Assembly: GCF_032854445.1 (NCBI RefSeq)
Contig: NC_088304.1
Coordinates: 33,102,810 to 33,162,809, forward strand
From: Liolophura sinensis
Lineage: Eukaryota; Mollusca; Polyplacophora; Chitonida; Chitonidae
Length of the DNA: 60,000 bases
Reading direction: 5' to 3'
A model generated the notes under the pieces. That model was given only the letters and a program-made list of their open reading frames with translations. It searched no databases and had not been told where the DNA came from. Made by a program: the position numbers and the translations under genes. Below, in pieces: positions 1-12,500 of the stretch (the stretch's first letter is position 1; each line of letters starts with the position of its first letter).

Positions 1-118
1 CAATGAATGACTGATTATGGCTTACGTCACATAGGTAAGTTTTTGTGGCAAAAGTGGTCAGTGATACAAAACAACTAGGCATACACGTGCCTAATCACAG
101 CTCAGTCAGAATGGATGA

Positions 119-316
119 ATGCTTGGGGTTTGACGTCATATGACGACAAGGAGTCACTAGGTGTGTGTACATATACTGTGTCTTCTTGTGGCAGGGTTAA
201 GCGTCATGCAAGGCATCAACAAGCACCATTCTTAAAGTTTTTGTATGACATGAACTAGGTTTGACCCCGGGTCTCCCAACTTCGAGGTAAATGCTCTAAC
301 CATTAGGGCACCAAAA
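119..316 (-). mobile_element. SINE family 2 copy (tRNA head plus 3' tail), minus strand
   Basis: Reading leftwards from 316: a tRNA-like head with CTAATGGTTAGAGCATTTAC and a B-box-like GGGGTCAAACC, a body with ACTTTAAGAATGGTGCTTGT, and the 3' part with CATATGACGTCAAACCCCAA. The same 3' module recurs at 12674-12890, 20940-21108 and 52998-53140, and the same head at 52398-52545. This copy shows that head and tail belong to one element. Confidence 0.7.
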
Positions 317-1472
317 CCTTCCAGCTCAGTCAGACAGTCCATAAGATATTACACACACAGCAGTGTGAACAGTATCACACATACAGCAGTGCAGATTAAG
401 TGTATGTTCCATTGCTCTGGTAGAATGCAAAACATGAAGGCATCAGAAAAATGTTTTAAGTGAGTTGGTTTGTTTTGCTGAAGACCACTGAACAATAAAT
501 AGGAGACTCTGTTGGGCTGCGATAAAGTAAAAGCATGTCATCTTCTGACATAACACTACAGCAGTTGAGTACTAAAGAAGTGTTTTATGTTTTATGAAAG
601 AGCAACAGAGTAGATAGCTTTGGACTCACTTTCTGGTGCCATGGAGATTTCCAAGTTCTCCATTAAGTGACAGGTGTTTGGTTTTACTAGATACCAATAT
701 ATAAGGACAGGAGAATCATCTAGATCTGCAGCTGTCATTCTATCAGTACAATATCATGTATTTTTAAATCTTCTATTTCACATCAACCCAAAAGTGGAGA
801 TTACCTGGCAGAAGTATTAGTATCAATATGGCTAGCTCTCTGCCGCCTCTACTATACCCGACACTCAACACGGCCGACGGTGACATGAAGCGCGATTGGT
901 GAAACGGTAAAGACGACCTGATTAGTAAATTTACGTGAGTCTCTTGTCATGGGAGACCACAATGTGTCTGAAAATTCCCTCACCTAAGACTATAAAGACT
1001 ATCACTTATCTTTGTATGCTTTTCAGATGAAAAGTAATTTCGAAAGTTTGAAATGATGTTTTAATGTTTGTGGAGTCAGTTTAAAAATCATCACAATCTA
1101 CGATTTCAAATTTTCTTTGGTCAGGTGTGTGTTGCTTGTTAGGAATGATATAGCCACTGCACTGAAGAACATACGATAAATGTGTAAAAGTTGTTTTCAC
1201 ACAAATCACAACATGAAAACTAATATATGAAATAAATCTGATTTTACTGAAAGGAATAGTAAAAGTACGCCCTCCCTAAATAAATACTACTCATTTGCAT
1301 CTATTCAGTAATAAAAACTAAAGATATAAAATTGAAATAAATGAAGACATAAAACTGAATTTGTAACGGATACTGAAGAAAACCTCAGCAAACAATATGA
1401 ATATATTTTGCAATAGGCAGTTTCCAGGTTACATCCCCAGTGCAAGATGGCGTCGCTTGATGGCGTCGCTTG
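317..1472. other. No gene recognised (3' of BCL7)
   Basis: AT-rich sequence without a supported exon. The last BCL7 exon or its 3' UTR could lie here, but no C-terminal coding segment with matching phase was identified with confidence. Confidence 0.4.
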
Positions 1473-2750
1473 ATGGCATAGTTGGTCTCTATACATGTAC
1501 CCTCCATATCATTTAATAAGGCATATGGTACGCTGTTTTATGGCATGGTTAGTCTATACACCCGCCATATCATTTAATATGGCACATGGTACATTGTTTT
1601 ATGGCATGGTTGGTCTATATACCCTGCCTATCATTTAACATGGGATATGGAACGTTGTTTTATGTCATAGTTGGTCTCTATACATGTACCCTCCATATCA
1701 TTTAATATGCCACATGGCACGCTGTTTTATGGCATGGTTAGTCTATACACCCGCCATATCATTTAATATGGCACATGGTACATTGCTTTATGGCATGGTT
1801 GGTGTATATACCCTGCCTATCATTTAACATGGGATATGGAACCTTGTTTTATGGCATGGTTGGTCTATATACACCGCCTATCATTTAATATGGCACATGG
1901 CACATTGTTTTATGGCATGGTTGGTCTATATACCCTGCCTATCATTTAATATGGCACATGGCACGTTGTTTTATGGCATGGTTGGTCTATATACCCTGCC
2001 TATCATTTAACATGGCATATGGAACGTTGTTTTATGGCATGGTTGGTCTATATAACCTGCCTATCATTTAATATGGCATATGGAAAGTTGTTTTATGGCA
2101 GGGTTGGTCTATATACCCTGCCTATCATTTAATATGGCACATGGCATGTCGTTTTATGGCATGGTTGGTCTGTATACCCTGCCTATCATTTAATATGGCA
2201 TATGGAACGTTGTTTTATGGCATGGTTAGTCTATATACCCTGCCTACCATTTAACATGGCATATCGCACGTCGCTTTATGGCATGGTTTGTCTGTATACC
2301 CTGCCTATCATTTAACATGGGATATGGCACGTTGTTTTATGGCATGGTTGGTCTATATACCCTGCCTATCATTTAACATGGCATATGGAACGTTATTTTA
2401 TGGCATGGTTGGTCTATATACCCTGCCTGTCATTTAACATGGCATATGGCATGTCACTTTATGGCATGGTTGGTCTATATAACCTGCCTATCATTTAATA
2501 TGGCATATGGAAAGTTGTTTTATGGCATGGTTGGTCTATATACCCTGCCTATCATTTAATATGGCACATGGCAAGTTGTTTTATGGCATGGTTGGTCTAT
2601 ATACCCTGCCTATCATTTAACATGGTATATGGAACGTTATTTTATGGCATGGTTGGTCTATATACCCTGCCTATCATTTAACATGGCATATGCCATGTCG
2701 CTTTATGGCATGGTTGGTCTATATAACCTGCCTATCATTTAACGTGGCAT
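1473..2750. repeat. 62-bp satellite, about 20 copies
   Basis: Tandem array with a period of about 61-62 bp. Each unit contains TATGGCATGGTTGGTCTATA, then TACCCTGCCTATCATTTAA. The first five or so units carry variant boxes (CTCTATACATGTACCCTCCA, ACACCCGCCATATC) and alternate, while later units are more uniform, suggesting an older edge and a recently homogenised body. Confidence 0.95.
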
Positions 2751-3035
2751 TTTTCAAGTTTACACAATAACTACTGAAAGAATATCATTACTTCTGAAAT
2801 TTTGGATACCAGAACTCAACCAAAAGCATCATTGCAGACTAACCCTCATGTGTCGCCATAAAGTGATGATTTCACCTCATAAAGGGACATCTCTCTGTTG
2901 TGTTCACAATTAATTGTGAAAACTGTATACCACATATACATGCAAAAATACACACAACCCAAAAGATAACAAAACTAAAACCCAAGACAAATGAAAATTA
3001 GGCCATGGAGCATGCCTAGTAAGTACCTGCAGTAC

Positions 3036-3185
3036 CTAGTCTCATCTCAGGATTAGCATCATTACTGTCCTGTGAAAAATCCTGCGTGTTCTGGTCCAGG
3101 AATGACATGTTGGAATCCTCGTTGTCATTGGTCGAGCCAGAGTCCTGTGACTGCATCGTCGTTTCCTCTGTGAACAACGAGGATG
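3036..3185 (-). CDS. BCL7: BCL7 exon 5
   Basis: 150 nt, acceptor TTTCAG, entered in phase 1. It encodes a Ser/Asp/Asn/Gln-rich segment with [20 protein letters not shown]. There are two tandem donors, after 3036 and 9 nt further on after 3027; using the second would add three residues without changing frame. Confidence 0.65.
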
Positions 3186-6100
3186 CTGAAACAGGATCCA
3201 AACAAATGACTTTAATTGGCATTTACAAACTGGATAAGACTTTATAGGTTTATTAGATGGGAAGGTTTCAATCTCAACCAGATCTGTACCATTAGCTTGA
3301 ACTTGTGGATCTTACAAACAAGAGTTTTAACGGAACAACACGTTGCAACTCCTAAGCTATTTTGGTGAGAAAATTTTGATATTGATACTAAGATTGTTAT
3401 TAAGTCAGCGGCACAGGTCAGACAGGTAACCATCTTAAAATGAAGATTAAAATGTTGTGACCTAATATTAACCTTAGAAGTTGTTAACATAAGCAATATG
3501 TTATTCCCCTAGGATGTTTATTTCATTGGTGTTTCACGTTGTACTCAAGAATAGTTCACTGATACCAGAGCAGTATTGCCTTAGGATGATAAGGTCATGG
3601 TTCAGATAAACATGTATATATTTTATTTACTTGGTTTGTGTTTAATGCCGTACTCAGGAATTTCTCACTCATATGACAGCTTTTAGGTCAACAAATGGAT
3701 GAAACAGGAATGCCCTGCAGAAACCACAGCACTTCACCAGACAAACATCCTGACAAAAGTTTGATACAAACACAAGACCTCATGGGTCAAGATTGCAGTG
3801 AGCCAGAAAAGACCCCTAGACCCCATAAGTCAAGGCTGCAGTGAGCCAGCAAAGACCCCTAGACCCCATGGGTCTAGATTGCAGTGAGCCAGCAAAGACC
3901 CCTAGACCCCAAGGGTCGAGATTGCAGTGAGCCAGCCAAGACCCCTAGACCCCCTGGGTCAAAGCTGCAGTAAGCCAGCAAAGACCCGCTAGACCCCTTG
4001 GGTCAAGGTTGCAGTGAGCCAGCAAAGACCCCTTACATCTGCATTGCATACATATAGAGGTACTTGGTAAGTTAGTTTAGAAGACAAAGATTTTCAGAAA
4101 TACTGGAGTTTCTTCATCGCAATAAAGCAGTTTTGATTAATCATAAAACCCTGCAAAGGTAATGATTGGCTTAAACCATGATACAGTTTTTAATAGTCTA
4201 CCGAATTAAGATTTCTTAAATCTAAAATATTCTTTTAATCAAAGTTTAGGTTAAGGAATACTTTGGACAACCACACACTTTCAAGCCCATTAACCTTACA
4301 GATTAAATCATGTCTGACAGAACAAACTCCATAGGGATTACTCATGGACACCATATTCCAAGGGAGGTAATCCTGTGGAACTAATAGCATGCAGGGTGAG
4401 ATGTGGACGAGTCCATGAGGTGGATCCTTTTTGGATAAAGCATTTCAAACTTTTCCAAAAACATTTGGCTTTATACCTGTGTGTCTTTCACAGGCGCTGT
4501 TCGGTCATCAATCAAACAATCGTACGACACATGCCTCTTGCCTTTATAATATTGAACATGTTGCTTATAAACATCAAACAATGTCTAGCTAGGCTTGTGA
4601 TTCTGCTCAGAAAATAAATGTGCCATCATTAAAAACATGTTTGTTGCCAGTAAACCAACCAACCCATCGTATTCTTCCGGTTAGGGTTGGGTTACCACAA
4701 ACAAAGAATGTTTTAATGATGGAACCTCTAGGTCTTAATTGCTATTACAATAAATGACTTGAAATTTCGCCCAAAAGCTAAGTACAAATTCTCCTCTGAA
4801 TGCTGTTTACCCTGACTGTTGGTATCCTGAGTGAAGCTGCGATCTGCTGTCTCCCCCTCTGTCTTTTCTCGTCGTATGCGACCTGATTTGTTCTTAAACA
4901 ATCCCTTCCTTGGAACAGGTGACTGTTATGAAGATAAAACACAGCAGAGGTATTGGATGAAAACGACTAACTACTGTAAATCTTCCACTAACACTGAGGG
5001 ACTTTTTTCAGTGGGGTTTATGTAAGCAAATACTACGAAAATGAAACCAAACTTGATTTGTTTGTGCCAACATTTCTCTACACTCCATAGATCTCTCAGA
5101 ATGTTTCAAAATATAGGTTGCAGAGGCAGTGAAAAAGGCTGAAGAATTAGGGTATTCAAAAATCTTAGGGGAGTTACAGTATAAATAGAACTACATGTAC
5201 AAAGGCCTGATGAAACGATGAAATGTCAAGAATACATAAAAAAAACTTTGGAATTACTTCAAATTCACCCAGTGCTGTTTATATAGGTCATTCACAAATA
5301 ATTTTGCTTCCTATGAAAAGAATGTTAAAGTTTTAATATTTTGAAAATGGATAGCAATTTCTGATCAAATAAAATGCAGAAACATCATCAAATGACAAAA
5401 GACACAAGTGCATCGTCCAATGCAGTGCTAAATAATTTTACTCCGGAGTTTTCCTTTAAAAGACATGTAAATAAGCCAATCAGCCCACACCACATGTAAA
5501 TAATAAAGGCACTAAACTCACCCCTTCTAATTCTGAAGTGGCAACTGAATTAATGAGGAAAAGAAAAAATCAAAAGAAAATCAGTTTTCAAAACACATTG
5601 AAATGCAACAATGTACAGCTTTGACAACCTAAAAACACATCAATATTGATACAACTGGTTTAACAAATGTAAATTGTTTTTTTAACAAATAGACAATTTT
5701 AACCATATGATATAAAAACCTGGCAGCATATTACAAAACAAATGCTGAGACTCTCAACAAAACATCAAGTTACTGTAATTTTTCAACCTATTTGCATGTT
5801 TCCAAAGTGTGTTCAAGCATATGCTTTTTAGTAAAGGCCTCAAACTGGTCAATCCAACCCGAACCAATGCAGTTTTGCCTCCAAAATCAAATTAAAAATT
5901 TGACTGCATAAAAATTGTACATAAATTGCATTGAAAGCTGCCCTTTTATATGTGAAAAGGTCAAGGAATTAGTATTAGCAAATATTTCAAAAGTTGTTAA
6001 TAATAACAAATATTTCATCTACTTTTTACTTTATTTCTGAAATAACTTGAAACAAGCAATTCTTTTTACTCCAGAGTGATAGGGCAAAGCAGCTGACAAC

Positions 6101-7270
6101 ATACCTGGGACCCACTTGAATATTCTCATGGTTGTATCTCCAATAGTTACCCATTTCTTCTCCCTGTGAGACAATCAAGTTTGTCCAAGATCAATGCATA
6201 TGATTTCCCAGCAAATGTATGTTCCTTGAACACACATCCAAGATTCTTTTCAAAGCTACATTAGAGTCTCAGCTACCTCACCTGTGCATATGGTATGTTG
6301 ACGTTTGAAGGAAAATATATAAATTTCTAACCACTTTCTGTGAATATTTTATGAACATATCAAGATTATACACCAATTAACCTGCCTACATTTTTAGAAA
6401 TTTCTGACAATAGCAATGATGTCAAATTAGTCATTTAAAGTTTATTATTTACAAGTATATGTCCGTAACTTCTGATAAACTTTCATATTTTTGCAAAAGG
6501 GGCCTCTGTGGATCAGTTGGTTAGCACGCTAGCGCAGTGTAATGACCCAGGAGTCTCTTATCAATGCGGTCGCTGTGAGCTCAAGTCCAGCTCATGCTGG
6601 CTTCCTCTCCGGCCGTACGTGGGAAGGTCTTGCAGCAACCTGCAGATGGTCATGAGATTTTTTCCTGGGCTCTGCCCGGTTTCCACCAACCATAATACTG
6701 GCCACCGTCGTATAAGTGAAATATTCTTGAGTACAGCGTACAACACCAATCAAATAAATAAATAAATAAATAGGCCTAAATATTTTGGCAAAACACTGAT
6801 GGGATACACTAAGTAGCAAACATGTATATCTGATTAGAGCAGCGCAGCGAAGAGAAGTATAATGGGCAAAAATATCAACTGTGCAGTACGAAGTGGTGCG
6901 CTGCATCTGAGCTGAAGAGTTTTATTCAGTCTGTTACCCTTTCTCACGGCCATGTCCAATTTTATTTAACTTATTAGTACAGGCTTGAATGGATTTTACA
7001 CAATACCAGGGAATAGTTCACTTCTTCCACACTCCTTCTAATGTAATGTAAAGTTTAGTGAGACTGGCTGTAAATCTGCACAAAAAATGCACTTGACAGG
7101 ATTTATTCTTCGTAAAGACGGGTGTTGTTGTTGTACAAAACACCATCCATATCGCTTCGAGTTCTACGTCCCACTTACCACTTTCTGACTTTATCTATGG
7201 CATTTATAACACGCTTGATATCTTCCTTCGCTCGACTTCGAGTTTCGGCGCGGACTGACCGAGACAACAT
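3036..7270 (-). CDS. BCL7: BCL7-family chromatin remodelling subunit, five exons, 3' end unresolved
   Basis: Known role of the family: BCL7 proteins are small subunits of the SWI/SNF (BAF) nucleosome remodelling complex in the nucleus. What is seen: exons at 7270-7179, 6163-6105, 5544-5522, 4922-4811 and 3185-3036, read leftwards, joined in phases 2, 1, 0 and 1, giving 145 residues before the next intron. Residues 1-50 carry the diagnostic BCL7 N-terminus: [17 protein letters not shown], then [20 protein letters not shown] and KWVP. The rest is low-complexity, basic then Ser/Asp/Gln-rich, as in vertebrate BCL7 proteins. The start is the first ATG of exon 1. The last exon, expected to encode a short C-terminal tail, was not recognised at 1-3000, which is mostly satellite. 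The gene symbol is at family level only; A, B or C cannot be assigned. Identification of the first two exons is very secure. Confidence 0.9.
3776..4035. repeat. 43-bp minisatellite, about 6 copies
   Basis: Units of 43 bp with CAGTGAGCCAGCAAAGACCC followed by CTAGACCCCATGGGTC. It lies in a BCL7 intron (or 5' of exon 5 on the minus strand). Confidence 0.9.
4811..4922 (-). CDS. BCL7: BCL7 exon 4
   Basis: 112 nt, acceptor ATAACAG, donor GTAAAC. It encodes a basic, Lys/Arg-rich segment ([20 protein letters not shown]) followed by an acidic/Ser/Thr stretch. Such composition is usual after the BCL7 domain, but the sequence is not conserved enough for identification by itself. Confidence 0.7.
5522..5544 (-). 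CDS. BCL7: BCL7 microexon 3 (23 nt)
   Basis: A 23-nt segment with a good acceptor (ATTCAG) and a strong donor (GTGAGT). Without it exon 2 (phase 1) would join exon 4 with a stop after nine codons; with it the frame is restored (V-ATSELEG). This is inference from splice signals and phase only. Confidence 0.6.
5760..5978. repeat. About 200-bp interspersed repeat
   Basis: Shares CCTCCAAAATCAAATTAAAA plus surrounding sequence with two tandem copies at 38535-38965 in a PIGS intron. No coding capacity is seen. Class unknown; it may be a small non-autonomous element. Confidence 0.6.
6105..6163 (-). CDS. BCL7: BCL7 exon 2
   Basis: 59 nt between a CAG acceptor and a GTATGT donor. It completes Trp31 and encodes [19 protein letters not shown], the second half of the conserved BCL7 N-terminal domain. 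It ends in phase 1, as expected if the following residue is Val. Confidence 0.93.
6499..6772 (+). mobile_element. SINE family 1, full-length
   Basis: Starts GGGGCCTCTGTGGATCAGTT, with an A-box-like TGGATCAGTTGG and B-box-like GAGCTCAAGTCC (degraded tRNA promoter). The body includes the conserved GTATAAGTGAAATATTCTTG and the end is ACCAATCAAATAAATAAATA. Known: lophotrochozoan genomes carry tRNA-derived SINEs with this general plan (bivalve BivaMD-like elements share a conserved central domain); exact family membership needs a search. Confidence 0.88.
7179..7270 (-). CDS. BCL7: BCL7 exon 1
   Basis: 92 nt, ATG at 7270-7268, donor GTAAGT directly after 7179, ending after two bases of the Trp31 codon. 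It encodes [20 protein letters not shown] and on to KVRK, the most conserved stretch of the family. It lies in a locally CpG-richer stretch, fitting a promoter-proximal first exon. Confidence 0.93.
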
Positions 7271-8378
7271 TTCACAACACTAATTACTCCGATTTCAATG
7301 AAGACAAAGCCTTCCTCACCGGAAGTTACCTTCTACATGAAATCCCTGCATCAAAATTACCCGGGTGAATTATTGCTCGACAGGTACTCGTACCTTTCCA
7401 TTTTCATACATGTAGATGGTGATTTGTCCAACATCGGTAACTGGACCCTTGTCAATCGGGTCAAGCGTGTGGGATAAAATGATGATTTGCGGATTCGATG
7501 ATTACAACGCTTTGCCAAAATTTTAACAAGAATGAAGCGTAACATACCGTCAAATCAAATCGACAGTGTATATGACCTGTGCGATGTATGTTAGGGTGAT
7601 AAGTGGAAGATGTACATGTGACCTAACTACAACAGATTGGCTCACTGGTAAAAAATTAGAAAACACGCAAATATGTGCTACAAGATGTGCAAGACTGCTT
7701 AATAGTTTATTCAGACATTTTAAATACAAAAGCATTTTAGTTTCACATAAATAACGTACGAATCAGATTTTTAAACTCGATGAAAGTACAGCTGCATGGC
7801 CTTTATAAAGGCCTGGAGCCTAGGCCTATCAGACTTTTATACCACTCACCAACTGGGACTACCCACGATCTTGCATGGGTAGGCCTATCACACACCTTCT
7901 GTTGAACAAAACATTAGAATCCATGAAAGAAGTAGGCCTACCGGTGCCACTTATTCGGCATTTGCATATAGGGCCTACTGTAGGTCAGTGTCGTCGGAAG
8001 GAACCATCACAGCACTACGGCCTATTGGCAAGGGTCGAGGCGCTGCCTAAGCCCCGGAAGCTCTGAGACCCTGGATTGCTGTAAACGAAAACCCTTTCAT
8101 TTAGATAAGTGGGAGAATGGATCTGAAGCGTATAGTGCCGCGAAAGCGACATACTGAAGGAGAAAAAAAAAACAAAAAACAATCGGACAGTTTAAAAAAG
8201 TATCACAGCACTTTAGTCGAGGGCCCAGGCGACCCTGGTTTGCCGTATAGATGAGTTTTCACCCATTCAAAGACAACTGGTCTCACGATGCGTGGAATCT
8301 AAAAGAGTGCGTAACCGTAAAAATGACATAAAATTTAAACATTAAAAGTCAGTGTCCCGAGTTTAAGAGTCGTGATTC
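7271..8378. other. 5' flank of BCL7, no other gene seen
   Basis: Non-coding sequence upstream of BCL7. The first few hundred bases probably include its promoter and 5' UTR; no TATA box is obvious. Short open frames here do not resemble known proteins. Confidence 0.4.
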
Positions 8379-8379
8379 C

Positions 8380-9585
8380 AAGTTTAACACTGGGGCTCCG
8401 AGTGTTATGGGTGCCTCAAACTTAATATGATAGTCATAGTTTAACATTGGGGCTCCGAGTTTTATGGGTGCCTCGAACTTAATATGATAGCCATAGTTTA
8501 ACATTGGGGCTCCGAGTTTTATGGGTGCCTCGAACTTAATATGATAGCCATAGTTTAACATTGGGGCTTCGAGTGTTATGGGTGCCTTGAACTTAATATG
8601 ATAGCCATAGTTTAACATTGGGGCTCCGAGTGTTATGGGTGCCTCGAACTTAATATGATAGCCATAGTTTAACATCGGGCTCCGAGTTTTATGGGTGCCT
8701 CGAACTTAATATGATAGCCATAGTTTAACGTTGGGGCTCCGAGTTTTATGGGTGCCTCGAACTTAATATGATAGCCATAGTTTAACATTGGGGCTCCGAG
8801 TTTTATGGGTGCCTCGAACTTAATATGATAGCCATAGTTTAACGTTGGGGCTCCGAGTTTTATGGGTGCCTCGAACTTAATATGATAGCCATAGTTTAAC
8901 ATTGAGGCTACGAGTTTTATGGGTGCCTCGAACTTAATATGATCGCCATAGTTTAACGTTGGGGCTCCGAGTTTTATGGGTGCCTTGAACTTAATATGAT
9001 GGCCATAGTTTAACATTGGGGCTCCGAGTTTTATGGGTGCCTTGAACTTAATATGATGGCCATAGTTTAACATTGGGGCTCCGAGTTTTATGGGTGCCTC
9101 GAACTTAATATGATGGCCATAGTTTAACATCGAGGCTCCGAGTTTTATGGGTGCCTCGAACTTAATATGATGGCCATAGTTTAACATTGGGGCTCCGAGT
9201 TTTATGGGTGCCTCGAACTTAATATGATAGCCATAGTTTAACATTGAGGCTACGAGTTTTATGGGTGCCTCGAACTTAATATGATAGCAATAGTTTAACG
9301 TTGGGGCTCCGAGTTTTATGGGTGCCTTGAACTTAATATGATGGCCATAATTTAACATTGGGGCTCCGAGTTTTATGGGTGCCTCGAACTTAATATGATG
9401 GCCATAGTTTAACATTGGGGCTCCGAGTGTTATGGGTGCCTCAAACTTAATATGATGGCCATAGTTTAACATTGGGGCTCCGAGATTTATGGGTGCCTCG
9501 AACTTAATATGATAGCCATAGTTTAACATTGGGGCTCCGAGTTTTATGAGTGCCTCGAACTTAATATGATGGCCATAGTTTAACA
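8380..9585. repeat. 57-bp minisatellite, about 21 copies, open on minus strand
   Basis: Units of 57 bp containing TAACATTGGGGCTCCGAGTT, TTATGGGTGCCTCGAACTTA and ATATGATAGCCATAGTT. Because 57 is divisible by three and the unit lacks stops in one minus frame, a 329-codon open frame (9658-8669) and a 108-codon frame (8675-8349) result, each repeating a 19-residue motif such as APMLNYGYHIKFEAPIKLG. A one-base deletion near 8676 separates the two. Unit differences include many amino-acid-changing ones, so coding is not supported. Confidence 0.93.
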
Positions 9586-9589
9586 TATT

Positions 9590-12500
9590 TTTACTATGTC
9601 CCTTTATAAGGTTTCGTTTAACAGAGTTCACCGATCTCGAGAAAATAAGGAATTTCAAAATTCTTCAAATAATTTTGAATAAATATTACATCGCCCTATT
9701 TGTGAAAGCCAACGAGAATCTAGCTCTAAACTGTATGATAGTATAAATAACAGTCATTCATTTTATCTGGTCTTTGTTGTTCATTTATTACAGTAAATTT
9801 GGAAGAACGGAAACTTTAGAACAAGGCGGTATAATACATATAGGCCCACTTTCTCCTGCGAGATCAAATTTTCTCTGACACGTAAGAAGTTTATGTAAGT
9901 AGGGGGGCAACATATTTGAGCTCCCACCTCATGAAACGTGAGGGGGTGGGGTGGGGTGGCAACGGGCCTTGCCACCGCATCATCACCCTCCCCGGTTCCG
10001 ACGCCGATGCTCTAGGTTTCTTGATTTCAGTTTCCATAAGAATAGTTTCACAAATCCTTGCAATCAACCAGTTCGTCGTACAGGTAATTTGAAGACTATA
10101 GTGTGAGTCAATTTTATCCTCACACGTCCCATCCTGAAACCAAAAACTCAAGTAAGTCAAGACTATATGATATTGAAGTATTACAATTAACTGTCAGGTC
10201 CAATAGCGCATGGATTTGAACCAATGCACATATGAGAGATCGATACATCGGCACAATGTAACCGGCTTCTCGGTTTTTGTGTTTTTTTTTGTTTTTTTTT
10301 TTTTAATATACAAATAGTTTGGGGCTGAGGGTATATTCGGCGGATTTCTCCAGACAGCTAGTTTGAAAATTTGGCCGAGGGGAAGAAATAAGTTTTCATG
10401 GCACGTGCCGTTCGACTTCAACCAACATTTTCACCGTTCTTGTTGCCGTGGTGACCGTGATCAACCGACTGCATTTTATCCCCAGTGGGAAACCTTTGTC
10501 CCTTTTCGTAACTCGGGCAAAAGTCTGTGCAGTATGTTGTTCATTCCTGATTTTACGTTGACGTTATGTTCACAAACTTCTATCGTACAAGTGAACAACC
10601 TTCAATCCGGTTTATGTTCGACTCGATGAAACAGGTGACATACTAATTCATTTTTGCTCACTGTACCTCGTGAATGAACCCCCTTTGTTTTCTTGTTTCT
10701 TTGTTGAAATAGCATTAGATTTTCAAAAAGTTGTGGACTTTGGAGATGAAGACCCAAGTGATAAATATAGTTATCTCGGAAATTGGGCATGGCTTGAACT
10801 GTTGGTATAGTAGGCGTACTATATCATTTACAAAGAACCTCAGCAACCCTGTTTAAATAGCATAGCTGGAGATGCACGGCTGGGGTGTTCCTGGTTCATA
10901 TCGTAGCCTCCGGAGGTTATGCTGGTGATTTTGACCCCGTTGTTTACAAAATTGCAATAGGATTGTTGTACAACGAGATTCATGTTCAGTTTTGAAACAA
11001 ATGGATATAGATCCAAGTACCACTGAGGCTGATCTAGGCAATCGACTAGGCAATGGATTGTATACTTTAATTTCTTGGTGGCTTCTGGGATGAAAGCAGT
11101 GCTGATCTGGTTATCGCGGACGTCAGAGAAAGCACAAAGGCCTGAACACGGCGTTTCAATTTATTTTATAAAAGAAAACAGAAAAGCATCCCCTTTATGC
11201 GATTAATACGAAGGAGCAAAATTTAAATTCTTGAGTTGTAATAAATTCAGAGAAAAAATTTATAACACAAGATTTAATTAATTTTAAGCATTTATTGGAT
11301 AGAATTCTTAAGATAGCTGTCCCGACTCACACCAGTCATTTTTGCAGTATTGTCATTTTGCTCTACCTGTTATTCGGTTAAATCTCACTAAAATAATAAA
11401 GTATGACACTTTTTAGGAAGTTTGAAGCCTTCGATTGAAATATGTTTTAGATTGCTGTCTTGTCCTTTAAAGGAAAAGACCTCTGAAAATCTATGGTTTA
11501 CTATATTTGGATGCTTTTCAACACTCTTAAAAATTAAAAAAAAATGAATGTAGTTTTACGCATAGTTGTTTAGTTGTCTGTATGATGAACCTTACTTCAC
11601 ATTTTAGTTTTCTTTTACGATAAGGAGTAACATGATCCGCTAGCTTTAAACAAACCATATAGCAAAGGCTGTGAAAGATACCCACCTTTGCTGAATGTGA
11701 CATAGGCTTTACGACAAGAGGGATAGTTTCAATTTTGACAAATTATCCTTCCTTGGACAGCAAGGGTCCTGCATATAGGACGTGTACATTTCTCGCCTTG
11801 TGGCATTTGCTAGAACAACGCCCCAGTGTCATGCTTACGGATTATGAATAGTTTGACCATACAGCGTTTCAAGACACTCTTTGTGTCTTTTTTTTGTGTC
11901 ATCATTAATGACAATATTTTAAACCTTTAAACTAGACAACTAGAAACAAAAAAAAACAAAACAAACAAAACATTTACTACAATTGCATACTGGATGTTTT
12001 GTAGATCTAAAGACACAGTGGTGGTGTGTGGTCGTAATCGCTTCAATAAGTTTAGCCTGCTTAACAATGTTTAGGAGGTCGTTAGTTTAAAAGAAAACAA
12101 AATGTCAGCATGAAGTATATGAATGTCTGACAAAACTCCACACAAAACTTTTGAAGAAAATGTTGGGTTTGAAATATTGGTTTATATGGTGGCTCATAGG
12201 AGTAAATGACGTCAGGATCGGTTTTCTTTCCTCAAAGTACTTTGCAATGAGGATCGGTCTAACAACGCATTTATAACTGCTGCTTTATGTAGTTTTGAAT
12301 AAATATATTTACATGGCAAAAAGGTGCTGTGCATTGGCACCTATTGTGTCTAATGTATACTTCTACATAGAATGCAGTTTGTCTCATGCGCTTTGGTCGG
12401 CTCAAAATAAACTTTAAAATAAATCCAACCACCTGGACATTTTTCATGGAGCTTGACATATAGTTTATTTTATTGTTTTCCTGTCTTTTTATGAGAGTTA

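Noticed and set aside
640-700. Possible last BCL7 exon on the minus strand
   Set aside because: Phase-matched joining gives an early stop and the peptide does not resemble the family's C-terminus.
6592-6906. 104-codon minus open frame
   Set aside because: It is antisense to a SINE and its flank; similar frames recur wherever the SINE occurs.
9891-10160. Possible Cys-containing exon on the minus strand after a TTTCAG acceptor
   Set aside because: No convincing donor or partner exon and no recognised domain.
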